Part shown: positions 1 to 9,585 of the stretch, one piece after another | Numbering within the stretch: position 1 is the first letter of the stretch | Layout: the number at the start of each line of letters is the position of its first letter | Assembly (NCBI GenBank): GCA_963920705.1 | Contig: OY987225.1 | Location: 16,757,492 to 16,821,491, forward strand | DNA: 64,000 nucleotides | Direction: 5' to 3' | Source of the DNA: Odiellus spinosus | Taxonomy: Eukaryota > Arthropoda > Arachnida > Opiliones > Phalangiidae | Made by a program: the position numbers and the translations under genes | The notes under the pieces: model-generated | What the model saw: only the letters and a program-made list of their open reading frames with translations | Told to the model about the DNA's origin: nothing | Databases searched by the model: none

Positions 1-178
1 TATTGGATCGTGAATCAATAAGCCGCTCGAAAGGCGCAATGATGACATTTGACGTTGGTGTTGACGAAATTTTTCCAAGCGTAAAAAATAGGATGTAGGC
101 CGTTCTCCTAAATCCCTCCAGTCTTGACGAGCACGAATAAGTGCGCCGTGCAAGGTGGTATCTTGGAGATCTTTAATT
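1..178 (-). mobile_element. LINE ORF2 linker fragment, leading into RT outside the window
   Basis: Read on the minus strand, this stretch is open and encodes a peptide containing GERPTSYFLRLEKFRQHQ, preceded by LHGALIRARQDWRDL. The pattern GE(K/R)PTxYFLxLEK is the conserved linker between the endonuclease and the reverse transcriptase of L1/Tx1-type LINEs. It is in the orientation and order expected for the continuation of the LINE whose ORF1 and endonuclease lie at 4016-5906; the 179-3759 block separates them. The reverse transcriptase should begin beyond base 1. Family assignment rests on motif recognition only. Confidence 0.8.
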
Positions 179-504
179 CTTAGAACCCGGTAGGGTTCTA
201 TGTTATGGGCCCATCATCATCTGTAATGCTATTTTGATTTCCTAAAAAATTCAGTCTCTAGCCAATCAAAACGCTCCATTCTCCCATAGAATAACATTAA
301 AATCGAGTCTTTCGAGGACAAGTCCAGTGATTGACAGAACTAAAAGAGGAATTATTTGTTACAGTTATAATCACTTTTAAATGGTAGAGCAAGGTTCGAA
401 TGTTGAACTTTTCAAGTTTCATTTAAAAATATTAAGTCTAAGTATTTTAAAATTAATTCTGAAGTTGACCCTTTTTTTGGTACTTAGCTGGTTTCGCCCA
501 TGGC

Positions 505-1190
505 CAAATTCGTAATGTTATTCTATGGGATTTGCTTTTTTGAAAGTGGCTTACCTTTCAGATTTATTTTCTAATACTTCCGGATATTTTTCAGACTTGG
601 ATTTTCCGTGTGGTATGAATTAAGTTTCAAGCTTTATTTTAAGATTAATTTCATAATTTTACACCGAATAGTTGGCCCACAATCTATTTATGAAAACGGA
701 CGAAAAAGTAAGGCGGAGAAATAGATTCGCCAAAAACCTAAGCCTAATTTGACAAATTAGGCTTAGGTTTTATATGGCTTTTTAAAATCACGTGCAGGAG
801 GACTCGTGGAGGAGCGCGCTTGATTTGGAGGCTATGGGTATTGAACTCTGACTTAATTTCTCCTTCTTCATATTTTTGCCGTTTATGAAATTAGTCTAAG
901 ACTAAAGCCCGTAAAAGATCTGGAATCATTAGAAAATAAATCTGAAAGGTAAGTCTCTTACAAAAACTCTAAATCCCATAGAATTACATTAATTTTCAAT
1001 TTTTCCGCCTTTTTTTTTTTGCCGTTTTTATAAATAGACTGTGGCCAAACTAATCGGTGTAAAATTATGAAATTAGTCTTAAAATAAAGCCCGAAAAATA
1101 TCTGGAATCATTAGAAAATAAATCTGAAAGGTAAGTCTCGTACAAAAAATCTAAATCCCATAGAATAGCATTAAGTTTCAATTTCTCCGC
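505..1190. repeat. Imperfect large palindrome
   Basis: The segment about 505-735 recurs in inverted orientation twice, at about 880-1005 and about 1010-1190. Shared landmarks are the motif AATCTGAAAGGTAAG and its complement, and an ATCCCATAGAAT motif. The arms flank the perfect hairpin at 733-771, so the region could fold into a cruciform. No open frame of interest. Confidence 0.65.
733..771. repeat. Perfect 19-bp hairpin
   Basis: Arms at 733-751 and 753-771 are exact reverse complements around a single central base. It lies at the centre of the larger imperfect palindrome. Function unknown. Confidence 0.85.
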
Positions 1191-1256
1191 CTTAAAACTT
1201 AAAAGTACTCTCCTTTTTAAAAATGTGAAAGCCCGAACGACTTGGCATTCCGAACG

Positions 1257-1947
1257 GCAATAAGGAAGGTATTAACATAAAAAATGATGAAAAAATTATT
1301 TTAAATCTGGTTTAAGGGTAATGGGGAAAATATAAAGATTTCGCTGCGGTTGACGGAGGTGTTAACATCAAAAAATGATGAAAAAATAAATTTTAATTGG
1401 GATTAAAGGGCACTGGTAAAAATGTAGAGATTTGACTGAATCAAGTGCAGCTGCCGCAGCTATTAACATCAAAAATTATGAAAAAATTAATTTTAATTGG
1501 GATTAAAGGGCACTGGTAAAAATGTAGAGATTTGACTGGAATCAAGTGCGGCTGCCGGAGGTATTAACATAAAAAATTATGAAAAAATTAATTTTAATTG
1601 GGATTAAAGGGCACTGGTAAAAATGTAGAGATTTGACTGAATCAAGTGAGGCTGCCGCAGCTATTAACATCAAAAATTATGAAAAAATTAATTTTAACCG
1701 GGTTTAAAGGGCAATGATAAAAATGAAGAAATTTGACTAAATCAAGTGCAGCTGCCGCAGCTATTAACATCAAAAATTATGAAAAAATTAATTTTAATTG
1801 GTTTTAAAGAACAATGGTAAAAATGTAGAGATCAGACTGAATCAAGTGCGGCTGCCCCAGCTATTAACATCAAAAATAATGAAAATTTTTATTTTAATTG
1901 GGTTTAAAGGGCAATGTTAAAAATGTAGAGATTTGACTGAATCACTT
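1257..1947. repeat. Tandem repeat, about 100-bp period, about 7 copies
   Basis: Units carry AGCTATTAACATCAAAAA, then an ATGAAAAAATTAATTTTAA stretch, then a GGGCAATGGTAAAAATG-like stretch, and recur about every 100 bp. First and last copies are more diverged than the middle ones, as expected for an old tandem array kept homogeneous by unequal exchange. No coding capacity. Confidence 0.8.
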
Positions 1948-2010
1948 TTTAAAGGGCTAGTCTTTTAATATAGAAATTAACACTTTCGTGCTAGACTGAA
2001 GTGACAGATA

Positions 2011-3762
2011 TTATATCAAAAATGTCTTTGCGAACAAAGACCCAGAAGGACATGTTATGGCCTTGAATGTCTGAAGTGACAGATATTTAATTTTCTTTTA
2101 AAACATTAAATTTAAATACAATTAAATTTTCTTTTAAAACATGAAATTTAAATATAATTAGATTTTCTTTTAAAACGAAATTTAAATATAATCACAATCT
2201 GGCACGATTTAGAGTTTCAAATTTCAAAACAACTGATTTTATTCACTCGGAAATATTTAAGAAAAAACATAACAGACGATTTTCTCCCATTGACGCTTAA
2301 CATTAAATTTCGCTTAATTATTTTTCAGGGATTACGTGTCAAACAAAACGAAACTTTTCGTTCGATAGAAAAATTTACTTAATTTAGCTTTGGCTTTAGG
2401 CGTAGAATCAAAGTTCTATGATCTGATCTCATACCTTAATTGGATAATGTTTTCTAAGGATAATGCTTTATTATAACTCCTCGACTTTAGTCGAGGCAAT
2501 TCGTTCATGTTAGCTTATGAATGCTTATACAAGGAATTTAAAGGGAATAAAAATTCCCCATATTTTAATTTTTAATCTAGGTTGCAAACGAACAAACCTA
2601 ATCCATGGATAATGTTTTATTACAACTCCTCGACTTTAGTCGAGGCAATTCGTTCATGTTAGCTTATGAATGCTTATACAAGTAATTTAAAGGGAATAAA
2701 AATTCCCCATATTTAAATTTTTAATCTAGGTTGCAAACGAACAAACCTAATCCATGGATAATGTTTTATTACAACTCCTCGACTTTAGTCGAGGCAATTC
2801 GTTCATGTTAGCTTATGAATGCTTATACAAGGAATTTAAAGGGAAAAAAATTCCCCATATTTTAATTTTTAATTTAGGTTGCAAACGAACAAACCTAATC
2901 CATGGATAATGTTTTGTTATAACTCCTCGACTTTAGTCGAGGCAATACGTTCATGTTAGCTTATGAATGCTTATACAAGGAATTTAAAGGGAATAAAAAT
3001 TCCCCATATTTTAATTTAGGTTGCAAACGAACAAACCTAATCCATGGATAATGTTTTATTATAACTCCTAATAACTAATTAGTGGTCCCTTATGGAAATC
3101 ATCATTTAAATTGTACGGTTTCAATGAAAAGAAAAATGAAAGTATTACAATTTATTTAAAAACCTTATCCGCTCTAAAATTCGTCGCTTTGAAGTTCTCT
3201 TCCCTCGCGCGCGCAATATAGCTTTGAAAGTACAAATTGTTATGGTTTGCGTCGTCTGCTAAGTTAGAAAAGAAGGTGACTTTAAACGGGCTTTAAAAAA
3301 CACATTTCCCTTTATCATATACCCATTCCAATAAACCGGCGAGTATTTTTAACGATCCGTTCAATCGCGAGTCGTGGAAATTCGGGTTAAATTAAGAAAA
3401 CAAAAAGTGGACTCGCGTTATACTGAAAAATAACAGTTCAATCCCTGAAAAATAATTAAGCGAAATTTAATGTTAAGCGTCAATGGGAGAAAATCGTCTG
3501 TTATGTTTTTTCTTAAATATTTCAGAGTGAATAAAATCAGTTGTTTTGAAATTTGAAACTCTAAATCGTGCCAGATTGTGATTATTTTTAAATTTCGTTT
3601 TAAAAGAAAATCTAATTATATTTAAATTTCATGTTTTAAAAGAAAATTTAATTGTATTTAAATTTAATGTTTTAAAAGAAAATTAAATATCTGTCACTTC
3701 AGACATTCAAGGCCATAACATGTCCTTCTGGGTCTTTGTTCGCAAAGACATTTTTGATATAA
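2011..3762. mobile_element. Non-autonomous element with ~320-bp terminal inverted repeats
   Basis: Bases 2011-2333 are repeated almost exactly in reverse complement at about 3440-3762. The outer ends read TTATATCAAAAATGTC on each strand. Between the arms are about four copies of a 150-bp tandem repeat and no transposase frame, so this is a MITE-like or foldback-like DNA element. A 17-bp motif in the arm (CTGAAGTGACAGATATT, about 2069) also occurs just outside the left end (about 1995), so the left boundary is slightly uncertain. No convincing target-site duplication immediately flanks this 1.75-kb unit; the TAATT pair flanks the larger block. Confidence 0.7.
2447..3070. repeat. 150-bp tandem repeat carrying a conserved hairpin, ~4 copies
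   Basis: Units of about 148-150 bp begin near GGATAATGTTTTATTA at about 2460, 2608, 2757, 2905 and 3047 (last copy partial). The four full units each contain the perfect hairpin CCTCGACTTTAGTCGAGG and then TTCATGTTAGCTTATGAATG. The hairpin is kept while surrounding A/T runs vary in length. It occupies the centre of the long-TIR element. Confidence 0.85.
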
Positions 3763-3865
3763 TTAATTTGGAAGTAGTCGTAATTTCGTTGATGCAGGTA
3801 TCATCTTTTTGAATGACACCCTGCAGGTGCGATAATCGCGTTTCCAAACGTGCCTGTTCAGACCG
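3760..3865 (-). mobile_element. LINE ORF2 fragment between two insertions
   Basis: The minus-strand reading gives RSEQARLETRLSHLQGVIQ followed by KDDTCINEITTTSKLI, a charged helical stretch typical of the region between endonuclease and reverse transcriptase in L1/Tx1 LINEs. It continues the frame ending at 4006 once the 140-bp insertion is set aside, and leads into the fragment at 1-178. Confidence 0.75.
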
Positions 3866-4005
3866 GTATCGTCCCAATTGATCGACTTTTAAGTGATCGA
3901 AACCAGTTTTTTGGATTAAATGATCGAAATATTTAGGTTAGGTTAGGTTAGGTTAGTTTTTTAACTCAATCGATCATATGAAATTCGATCATTTCGACCC
4001 AAATC
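3866..4005. mobile_element. 140-bp MITE-like insertion with 10-bp target duplication
   Basis: The decamer GTTCAGACCG occurs at 3856-3865 and again at 4006-4015, exactly flanking 140 bp that break the LINE frame. The insert contains several TGATCGAAA motifs in both orientations and a (TTAGG)n run. No open frame. The 10-bp duplication and the precise interruption make this a clear insertion; its superfamily is not recognisable by eye. Confidence 0.8.
3932..3956 (+). repeat. (TTAGG)n run, about five units
   Basis: A perfect run of the pentamer TTAGG, the telomeric repeat of most insects and many other arthropods, sits inside the 140-bp insertion. It is too short and too internal to be a telomere. 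It may simply be part of the inserted element. Confidence 0.9.
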
Positions 4006-4015
4006 GTTCAGACCG

Positions 4016-4935
4016 ACGTTGAAAAGCCGCGTTTTTACCATAGAAAATACAATAATCTCGAATATCGTTTTTTAACAGATCGTACCAACGAAAAAAATGT
4101 TTTCGTGATAAAGGGCGAGTAGACGACTGCGTCTAACAATCCGACCAATCGCAGTGCAAAAAACATCATCCTGCAAAAAACTAGCATTGAAGGACCAAGT
4201 GCCAGGACCCCTAGGGATGGCGCTCGAATCAAAACGTAGAACCACTCCCTTATGGTCTGATAAAGGGCAGATTAAATGGTGACAACGAGTAATATTATTA
4301 ACATCACAATTTTTAACAAAAAAATAATCTATTCGAGAACTAACAAAATTACCAAAAACAAACCCCGACCTAGTATAATCAAAAATGTTTTTATGAGCAG
4401 CATGCCAAACATCAGTAAAGGACAACCTGTCCACCCACTGAAATAAATCAGTGCGGCGGTGAGTGACCGTTAAAGTATTAGAGCGTCTATCAAAAACCTG
4501 GGACATTACGTCATTGAAATCTCCCCCTATGATAGGCTAATGTAAGATCTGACATATGGAAAGTAGACTGTGCAAGAGGGACAGGCGGTCCTTCTGATCA
4601 TTTGGAGCTTATATAGAGCCAAAATCCATAGGGCACTCGTCCACCTTACCAGAAAGAAAAAGGAAGCGACCAGTGCCCGACGGAGTGAGGGAAGAAAAAG
4701 TAAAATTAACCTCCCGTTTTACACATATAGCCACTCCGCGAAAACCAGTTATCGTATCTAAATCAACAAAGACGTGACATTTAAATCCTTTTTTAAAACT
4801 AGTGACATGTTCGGCTTCCCAATGAGTTTCTTGAAGCAAAAAAACGTCAAAATCTTTAGCCCAAAGTAAAAAGGTGTCCATCTTATCAACACTTCGCAAG
4901 CCATGAATATTAAGCGTTAGGACGGTGACCGGCAT
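4016..4935 (-). pseudogene. LINE ORF2, APE-type endonuclease domain (broken)
   Basis: ORF2 starts at the ATG at 4935 (MPVTVLTLNIHGL). Endonuclease motifs appear in order: the N of LTLNIHG, the catalytic E of LLQETHW (residue 36), GGDFND at about 4511-4528, SRIDYFFV, and SDHKGVVLRF with the catalytic H. After these comes GPGTWSFNASFL, the usual post-endonuclease motif, and then WYDLLKNDIRDYCIFYGK. The domain nicks target DNA to prime reverse transcription. It is not intact: the frame shifts at about 4608, an in-frame TAG lies at 4537-4539, and a second frame change occurs near 4120. The remaining ORF2 parts are at 3760-3865 and 1-178. Confidence 0.85.
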
Positions 4936-5019
4936 GAGGAAGGCCGGGTGGGGTAAAGCCTGTCCCGGTTGCTAATGACGAAGAGTCAGAACGCGCAAGA
5001 GAACAGTTATCGTTATCAG

Positions 5020-5906
5020 TTAACAAGGGGGGGGGGGAAGCCGTACCGGAGAGACCAGGTCGGTAGGGCCCTTAACTTTTTTTTGACCGGACAACTTGGT
5101 AAAACGAGAACGATCGGAATCACTGGAGGAAAGGGGGTGTTTCCCAGTTGACCTGTGAAGCACCGCCGCAAAAGTAGGATCAACACTGGGTACCACCGCC
5201 GTCGGTACATCTCCAAGAGCGGGAACCCCAGTAGTGGTATCCATTTCAAAACAGGGCGTGGAGGAACGGAACCCTCCTCACGAAAATCAGGCAAGGGTTC
5301 AAGAAGCGTATTCCAAGACGGACAATTGCGAATTACATGACCTTGTTGATCACACTTACCACAAACAAACTGAGGACAGTGCTTATAAATATGATCGGTG
5401 GCCAGACACTTGTTACAGACCTTTACCTGAGATTCGTGCTTGACTCGATATAAAACTTCTCGTCCCAGAACATCAGGGACTCGAACCCCATAAGGCAAAG
5501 AGGCGATACCTTCGGGGAGAGTAAGCCGAACCGACCGAATATCGCAATAAATTGCCGCACGTTGGCGCTTTATGATTTCTCCACAAAGAGTGCAACCCAT
5601 GGAAACCAACTTTTTAGATAAAGCCTCATCCGTCACAAACTCCGGCATATCATAAAAGGTCGCCAAGATTGTTTTTTGCGTGACATTGGAAATTTCATAC
5701 ACCTCACCCCGCAACTCGGGTCCGGAATCAATAGCTTCCGACACATCGGCTTCCGACAAAAACGTAACCACGTAACCTCCAGTAGACGGTACCAGGGAAG
5801 ATACAGCGTTCGTACCATACTCTTTCTTCAAAACGGCCGCAACTTCTTCAAAAATAGGTAAAACTCCTTTACAGTCAATAAACACTGAGCGTTTTAAAAT
5901 ATCCAT
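5020..5906 (-). pseudogene. LINE ORF1 protein with two CCHC zinc knuckles (one frameshift)
   Basis: ORF1 encodes the nucleic-acid-binding protein of LINE ribonucleoprotein particles. I place the start at the ATG at 5906-5904 (MDILKRSVFI...); the open frame extends 40 codons upstream, but those residues are hydrophobic translation of the 5' UTR. About 80 residues in is an RRM-like region, then two knuckles of spacing CX2CX4HX4C: CNKCLATDHIYKHC and CGKCDQQGHVIRNC. At about 5250 the frame appears to shift: one frame continues into a Ser/Pro/Thr-rich tail ending at 5020 (typical for ORF1), the other into an unlikely hydrophobic tail. A G/C homopolymer at about 5026-5036 lies near the end. Confidence 0.8.
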
Positions 5907-6084
5907 CCTGGGTAAAACCCAGGAGGGCAGCGAAAATAAGTACGAAAAAACTACAGTGTAAATGAACAAGCGCGCAAAAAAAAAACCAAACAAAAAAGAA
6001 ATCAAGCGAAAACCGCGACTCTGCAAGATAACGCGGAGCGCGAGAAAGCGTGACCGTTTCCGACGAAAGCCAAAAACGGAAACC

Positions 6085-6116
6085 AGTCAAACGCGCTACC
6101 ATTGCGCCATCGGGCC
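6085..6116 (-). tRNA. 5' half of a tRNA-Trp cut by the LINE
   Basis: On the minus strand this is the 5' acceptor strand, D arm and 5' anticodon strand of tRNA-Trp, ending at ...GTTTGACT. The next base is LINE. The missing part begins with the anticodon CCA. The 3' half is expected beyond the far end of the LINE, outside the window. Confidence 0.85.
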
Positions 6117-6195
6117 ATGGGGTGTCAGCTCCCTTACATGTAGTTCATATTTATTACTAAAAAATCGAAAAGTACTACTTTTTCGAAAATAAAAG

Positions 6196-6267
6196 TGACC
6201 CGAACGTGATTCGAACACGTAGCCTTTTGATCTGGAGTCAAACGCGCTACCATTGCGCCATCGGGCC
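6196..6267 (-). tRNA. tRNA-Trp(CCA), base-49 variant
   Basis: Full 72-nt cloverleaf. Base 49 is A instead of G, which turns the G-U pair 49-65 into A-U. First complete unit after the LINE junction. Confidence 0.8.
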
Positions 6268-8403
6268 ATGGGGTGTGTGCTCCCTCACATGTAGTTCACA
6301 TTTATTACTAAAAAATCGAAAAGTACTAATTTTTGAAATAAAAGTCACCCGAACGTGATTCGAAAAAGCAACCTTTTAATCCGGAGTACAACGCGCTACC
6401 ATTGCGCCATCGGGCCATGGTGTGCTTTCTCCCTTACATTAGTTCAGATTTATTACTAAAAAATCGAAAAGTACTACTTTTTGAAATAAAAGTCACCCAA
6501 ACTTGATTCGAAAACGCAACCTTTCAATCTGGAGTTCAACGAGCTACCATAGAGCCTTCATTCCACAAGGTATTAGCTTCCTTATATGTAGTTCACATTT
6601 ATTACCTAAAAATCGAAAAAGTACTTTTTCGAAAATAGAAGTGACCCGAACGTGATTCGAACACGCAGCCTTGTGATTTGGAGTCAAACGCGATACCTTT
6701 GCGCCATCGGGCCATGGGGTGTGTGCTCCCTTACATGTAGTTCACATTTATTACTAAAAAATCGAAAAGTACTAATTTTTGAAATAAAAGTCACCCGAAC
6801 TTGATTCGAAAAAGCAACCTTTTAATCCGGAGTACAACACGCTACCATTGCGCCATCGGGCCATGGGGTTTGTGCTCCCTTACATGTAGTTCACATTTAT
6901 TACTAAAAAATCGAAAAGTACTAATTTTTGAAATAAAAGTCACCCGAACGTGATTCGAAAAAAGCAACCTTTTAATCCGGAGTACAAAGCGCTACCAGTG
7001 CGCCATCGGGCCATGGTGTGCTTTCTCCCTTACATTAGTTCAGATTTATTACTAAAAAATCGAAAAGTACTACTTTTTGAAATAAAAGTCACCCAAACTT
7101 GATTCGAAAACACAACCATTTAATCTGGAGTACAACGCGCTACAATAGAGCTTTCATGCCACAAGGTATTAGCTTCCTTACATGTAGTACGCATTTATTA
7201 CCTAAAAATCGAAAAGTACTTTTTCGAAAATAAAAGTGACCCAAAAGTGATTCGCACATGAAGCCTTTTCATCTGGAGTCAAACTCGCTACGATTGCGCC
7301 ATCGGGCCATGGGGTGTCTGCTCCCTTATATGTAGTTCACATTTATTACTAAAAAATCGAAAAGTACTACTTTTTCGAAAATATAAGTTACCCGAACGTG
7401 ATTCGAACCCGCAGCCTTTTTATCTGCAGTCAAACGCGCTACCATTGGGTCATCGGCCCATGGTGTGCTTGATCCCTTACATTAGTTCACATTTAATACT
7501 GAAAAATCGAAAAGTACTACTTCTTGAAATAAAAGTTACCCGAACGTGATTCGAACACGCGGCCTTTTGATCTGGAGTCAAACGCGCTACCATTGCGCCA
7601 GCGGGCCACGGGGTGTGTGCTCCCTTACATGTAGTTCACATTTATTACTAAAAAATCGAAAAGTACTAATTTTTGAAATAAAAGTCACCCGAACGTGATT
7701 CGAAAAACCAACCTTTTAATCCGGAGTACAACGCGCTACCATTGCGCCATCGGGCCATGGTGTACTTTCTCCCTTACATTATTTCAGATTTATTAATAAA
7801 AAATCGAAAAGTACTACTTTTTCGAGAAAAAAAAGTGACCCGAACGCGATTCGAACACGCAGCCTTTTGATCTGGTGTCATAAGCGCTACCATTGCGCCA
7901 TCGGGCCACTAGGAATGTTTTTCCTTTCATGTGGTACTCATTTATTATTTAAAAATCGAAGAGTACTACTTTTTGAAATAAAAGTCACCCTAACGTGATT
8001 CGAAAACGAAGCATTTTAATCTGGAGTAAAACGCGCTTCAAGAGAATCTTCAAGCCACAAGGTAACATTACTTAAACATGGAAAAGTACTTTTACGAAAA
8101 TACAAGTGACCCGAAAGTAACTCGAACACGCAGCCTTTTGATCTGGAGTCAAACGCGCTAGTGTTGCGCCATCGGGCAATGGATTGTCAGCTCCCTTACA
8201 TGTAGTTCACATTTATTACTAAAAAATCGAAAAGTACTATTTTTTGAAATAAAAGTCACCCTAACGTGTTTCGAAAACGCAACCTTTTAATCCGGAGTCC
8301 AACGCGCTACCATGGAGCCATCATGCCACAAGGCATCAGCTTCCTTACATGTAGTACGTATTAATTACCTAAAAATCGAAAAGTACTTTTTCGGAAATGA
8401 AAG

Positions 8404-8475
8404 TGACCCGAACGTGATTCGAACACGTAGCCTTTTGATCTGGAGTCAAACGCGCTACCATTGCGCCATCGGGCC
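8404..8475 (-). tRNA. tRNA-Trp(CCA), base-49 variant
   Basis: Same A49 variant as 6196, otherwise matching the reference unit at 19209. Surrounded by decayed units. Confidence 0.8.
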
Positions 8476-8810
8476 ACGGGGTGTGTGCTCCCTTACATGT
8501 AGTTCATATTTATTACTAAAAAATCGAAAAGTACTTTTTCGAAAATAAAAGTGACCCGAACACGCACCCACTTGATCTGGAGTCAAACGCGCTACCATTG
8601 CGCCATCGGGCTATTAGGAACGCGTTCCCTTTCATGTGGTACTCATTTATTATTTAAAAATCGAAGAGCACTACTTTTTGATATGAAAGTCACCCTAACG
8701 TGATTCGAAAACGAAGCATTTTAATCTGGAGTAAAACGCACTTCAAGAGAATCTCCTGCCACAAGGTATCATTACTTAAACATGGAAAAGTACTTTTACG
8801 AAAATAGAAG

Positions 8811-8882
8811 TGACCCGAACGTGACTCGAACACGCAGCCTTTTGATCTGGAGTCAAACGCGCTACCGTTGCGCCATCGGGCC
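8811..8882 (-). tRNA. tRNA-Trp(CCA), loop variants
   Basis: All stems pair as in the reference. The T loop reads TTCGAGT and the D loop AACGGTA, both tolerated substitutions. The 3' trailer reads CACTTCTATTTTCG, so the first T4 run comes about 8 nt after the 3' end. Confidence 0.75.
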
Positions 8883-9451
8883 TTGGTTTGTCAGATCCCT
8901 TACATGTAGTTCACATTTATTACTAAAAAATCTAAAAGTACTAATTTTTGAAATAAAAGTCACCCTAACGTGATTCGAAAACGCAACCTTTTAATCCGGA
9001 GTACAACGCGCTACCATAGCGCCATCGGGCCGTGGAGTGTCTGCTCCCTTACATGTACTTCACATTTATTACTAAAAAATCGAAAAGTACTACTTTTTCG
9101 AAAATAACCCGAACGTGATTCGAACACGCAGCCTTTTGATCTGGAGTCAAACGTTCTACCATTTCGCCATCGGGCCATGGGGTGATCGCTCCCTTACATG
9201 CAGTTCAGATTTATAACTAAAAAATCGAAAATTACTAATTTTTGAAATACAAGTTGGGAAACCAAAATATAACCTCCCCGACCCCGACGTTAAGGTAATC
9301 TAACCTAACCCTACCTAAAATAAAAGATGAAAAGAAATGTAGAGTATTGGATGAGTAGAGGAAACAGCGTGCATTTCAATCATTATTCTCTATTTTACGG
9401 AGTATAAGTATTTTCCCTTAACCTCAAGGATACAGAGAATGCAAAAGAATG

Positions 9452-9585
9452 TCATGCGTTACCCATAATTATATGCGGCAGGTCGTAGACTCTAATATAC
9501 ACACCAAATGAAATGTCCTGCGTTACCCATAATTATATGCGGCATGGCGTAGAGTTTATAATTGACACACCAAATGAAATTTATT
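9452..9585 (+). repeat. Two direct repeats of ~66 bp in outer element A
   Basis: Two copies of a unit starting ATGTCCTGCGTTACCCATAA and ending CACACCAAATGAA, matching the three copies in inner B. Confidence 0.8.

Larger units (their letters stand above)
179..3759. mobile_element. 3.58-kb insertion block splitting the LINE
   Basis: The LINE reading frame stops at about 3765 and resumes at about 178. The two edges carry the same five bases, TAATT (174-178 and 3760-3764), consistent with a short target-site duplication. The block starts with a perfect hairpin (TAGAACCC, GGTA loop, GGGTTCTA at 181-200), then holds an imperfect palindrome (about 505-1190), a 100-bp tandem array (1257-1947) and a long-TIR element (2011-3762). 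No coding frame of note. Whether it is one element or two nested ones is unresolved, because the long TIR accounts only for its right half, and an AT-rich 5-bp match can arise by chance. Confidence 0.55.
4006..6084 (-). mobile_element. L1/Tx1-like LINE, 5' part (5' UTR, ORF1, ORF2 endonuclease)
   Basis: The minus strand reads 5' UTR (6084-5907), ORF1 (5906-5020), a short intergenic gap, then ORF2 with an APE-type endonuclease from 4935. The 5' end joins a tRNA-Trp at 6084/6085, precisely between U33 and the first anticodon base. The element continues through 3760-3865 and 1-178 after two later insertions. Unlike most LINE fossils it keeps its 5' end; the reverse transcriptase and 3' end are outside the window. 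Frame breaks in ORF1 and ORF2 show that it is dead. Two CCHC knuckles in ORF1 plus an APE endonuclease fit the Tx1/L1 group, whose Tx1 branch includes target-specific elements; the clade is inferred, not tested. Confidence 0.85.
6085..9249 (-). repeat. tRNA-Trp satellite, block 1 (left edge, most decayed)
   Basis: About 21 units of about 150 bp. Most units carry several lesions: T-loop or acceptor mismatches, a T-arm deletion in the unit near 8548, and anticodons other than CCA (CCG in units reading CCGGAGTAC on the plus strand, GCA near 7422). Only three units keep a good cloverleaf (6196, 8404, 8811). Greater divergence than in blocks 2-5 is what is expected at the edge of a tandem array, where unequal exchange rarely corrects copies. 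Confidence 0.9.

Noticed and set aside
3932-3956. Telomere or telomere-proximal DNA from the (TTAGG)n run
   Set aside because: Only about five units, inside a 140-bp insertion with a target-site duplication. The TAACC motifs in the Helentron-like 5' ends are equally short.
4570-5443. Plus-strand open frames over the LINE
   Set aside because: They are antisense shadows of ORF1 and the endonuclease, whose motifs read on the minus strand.
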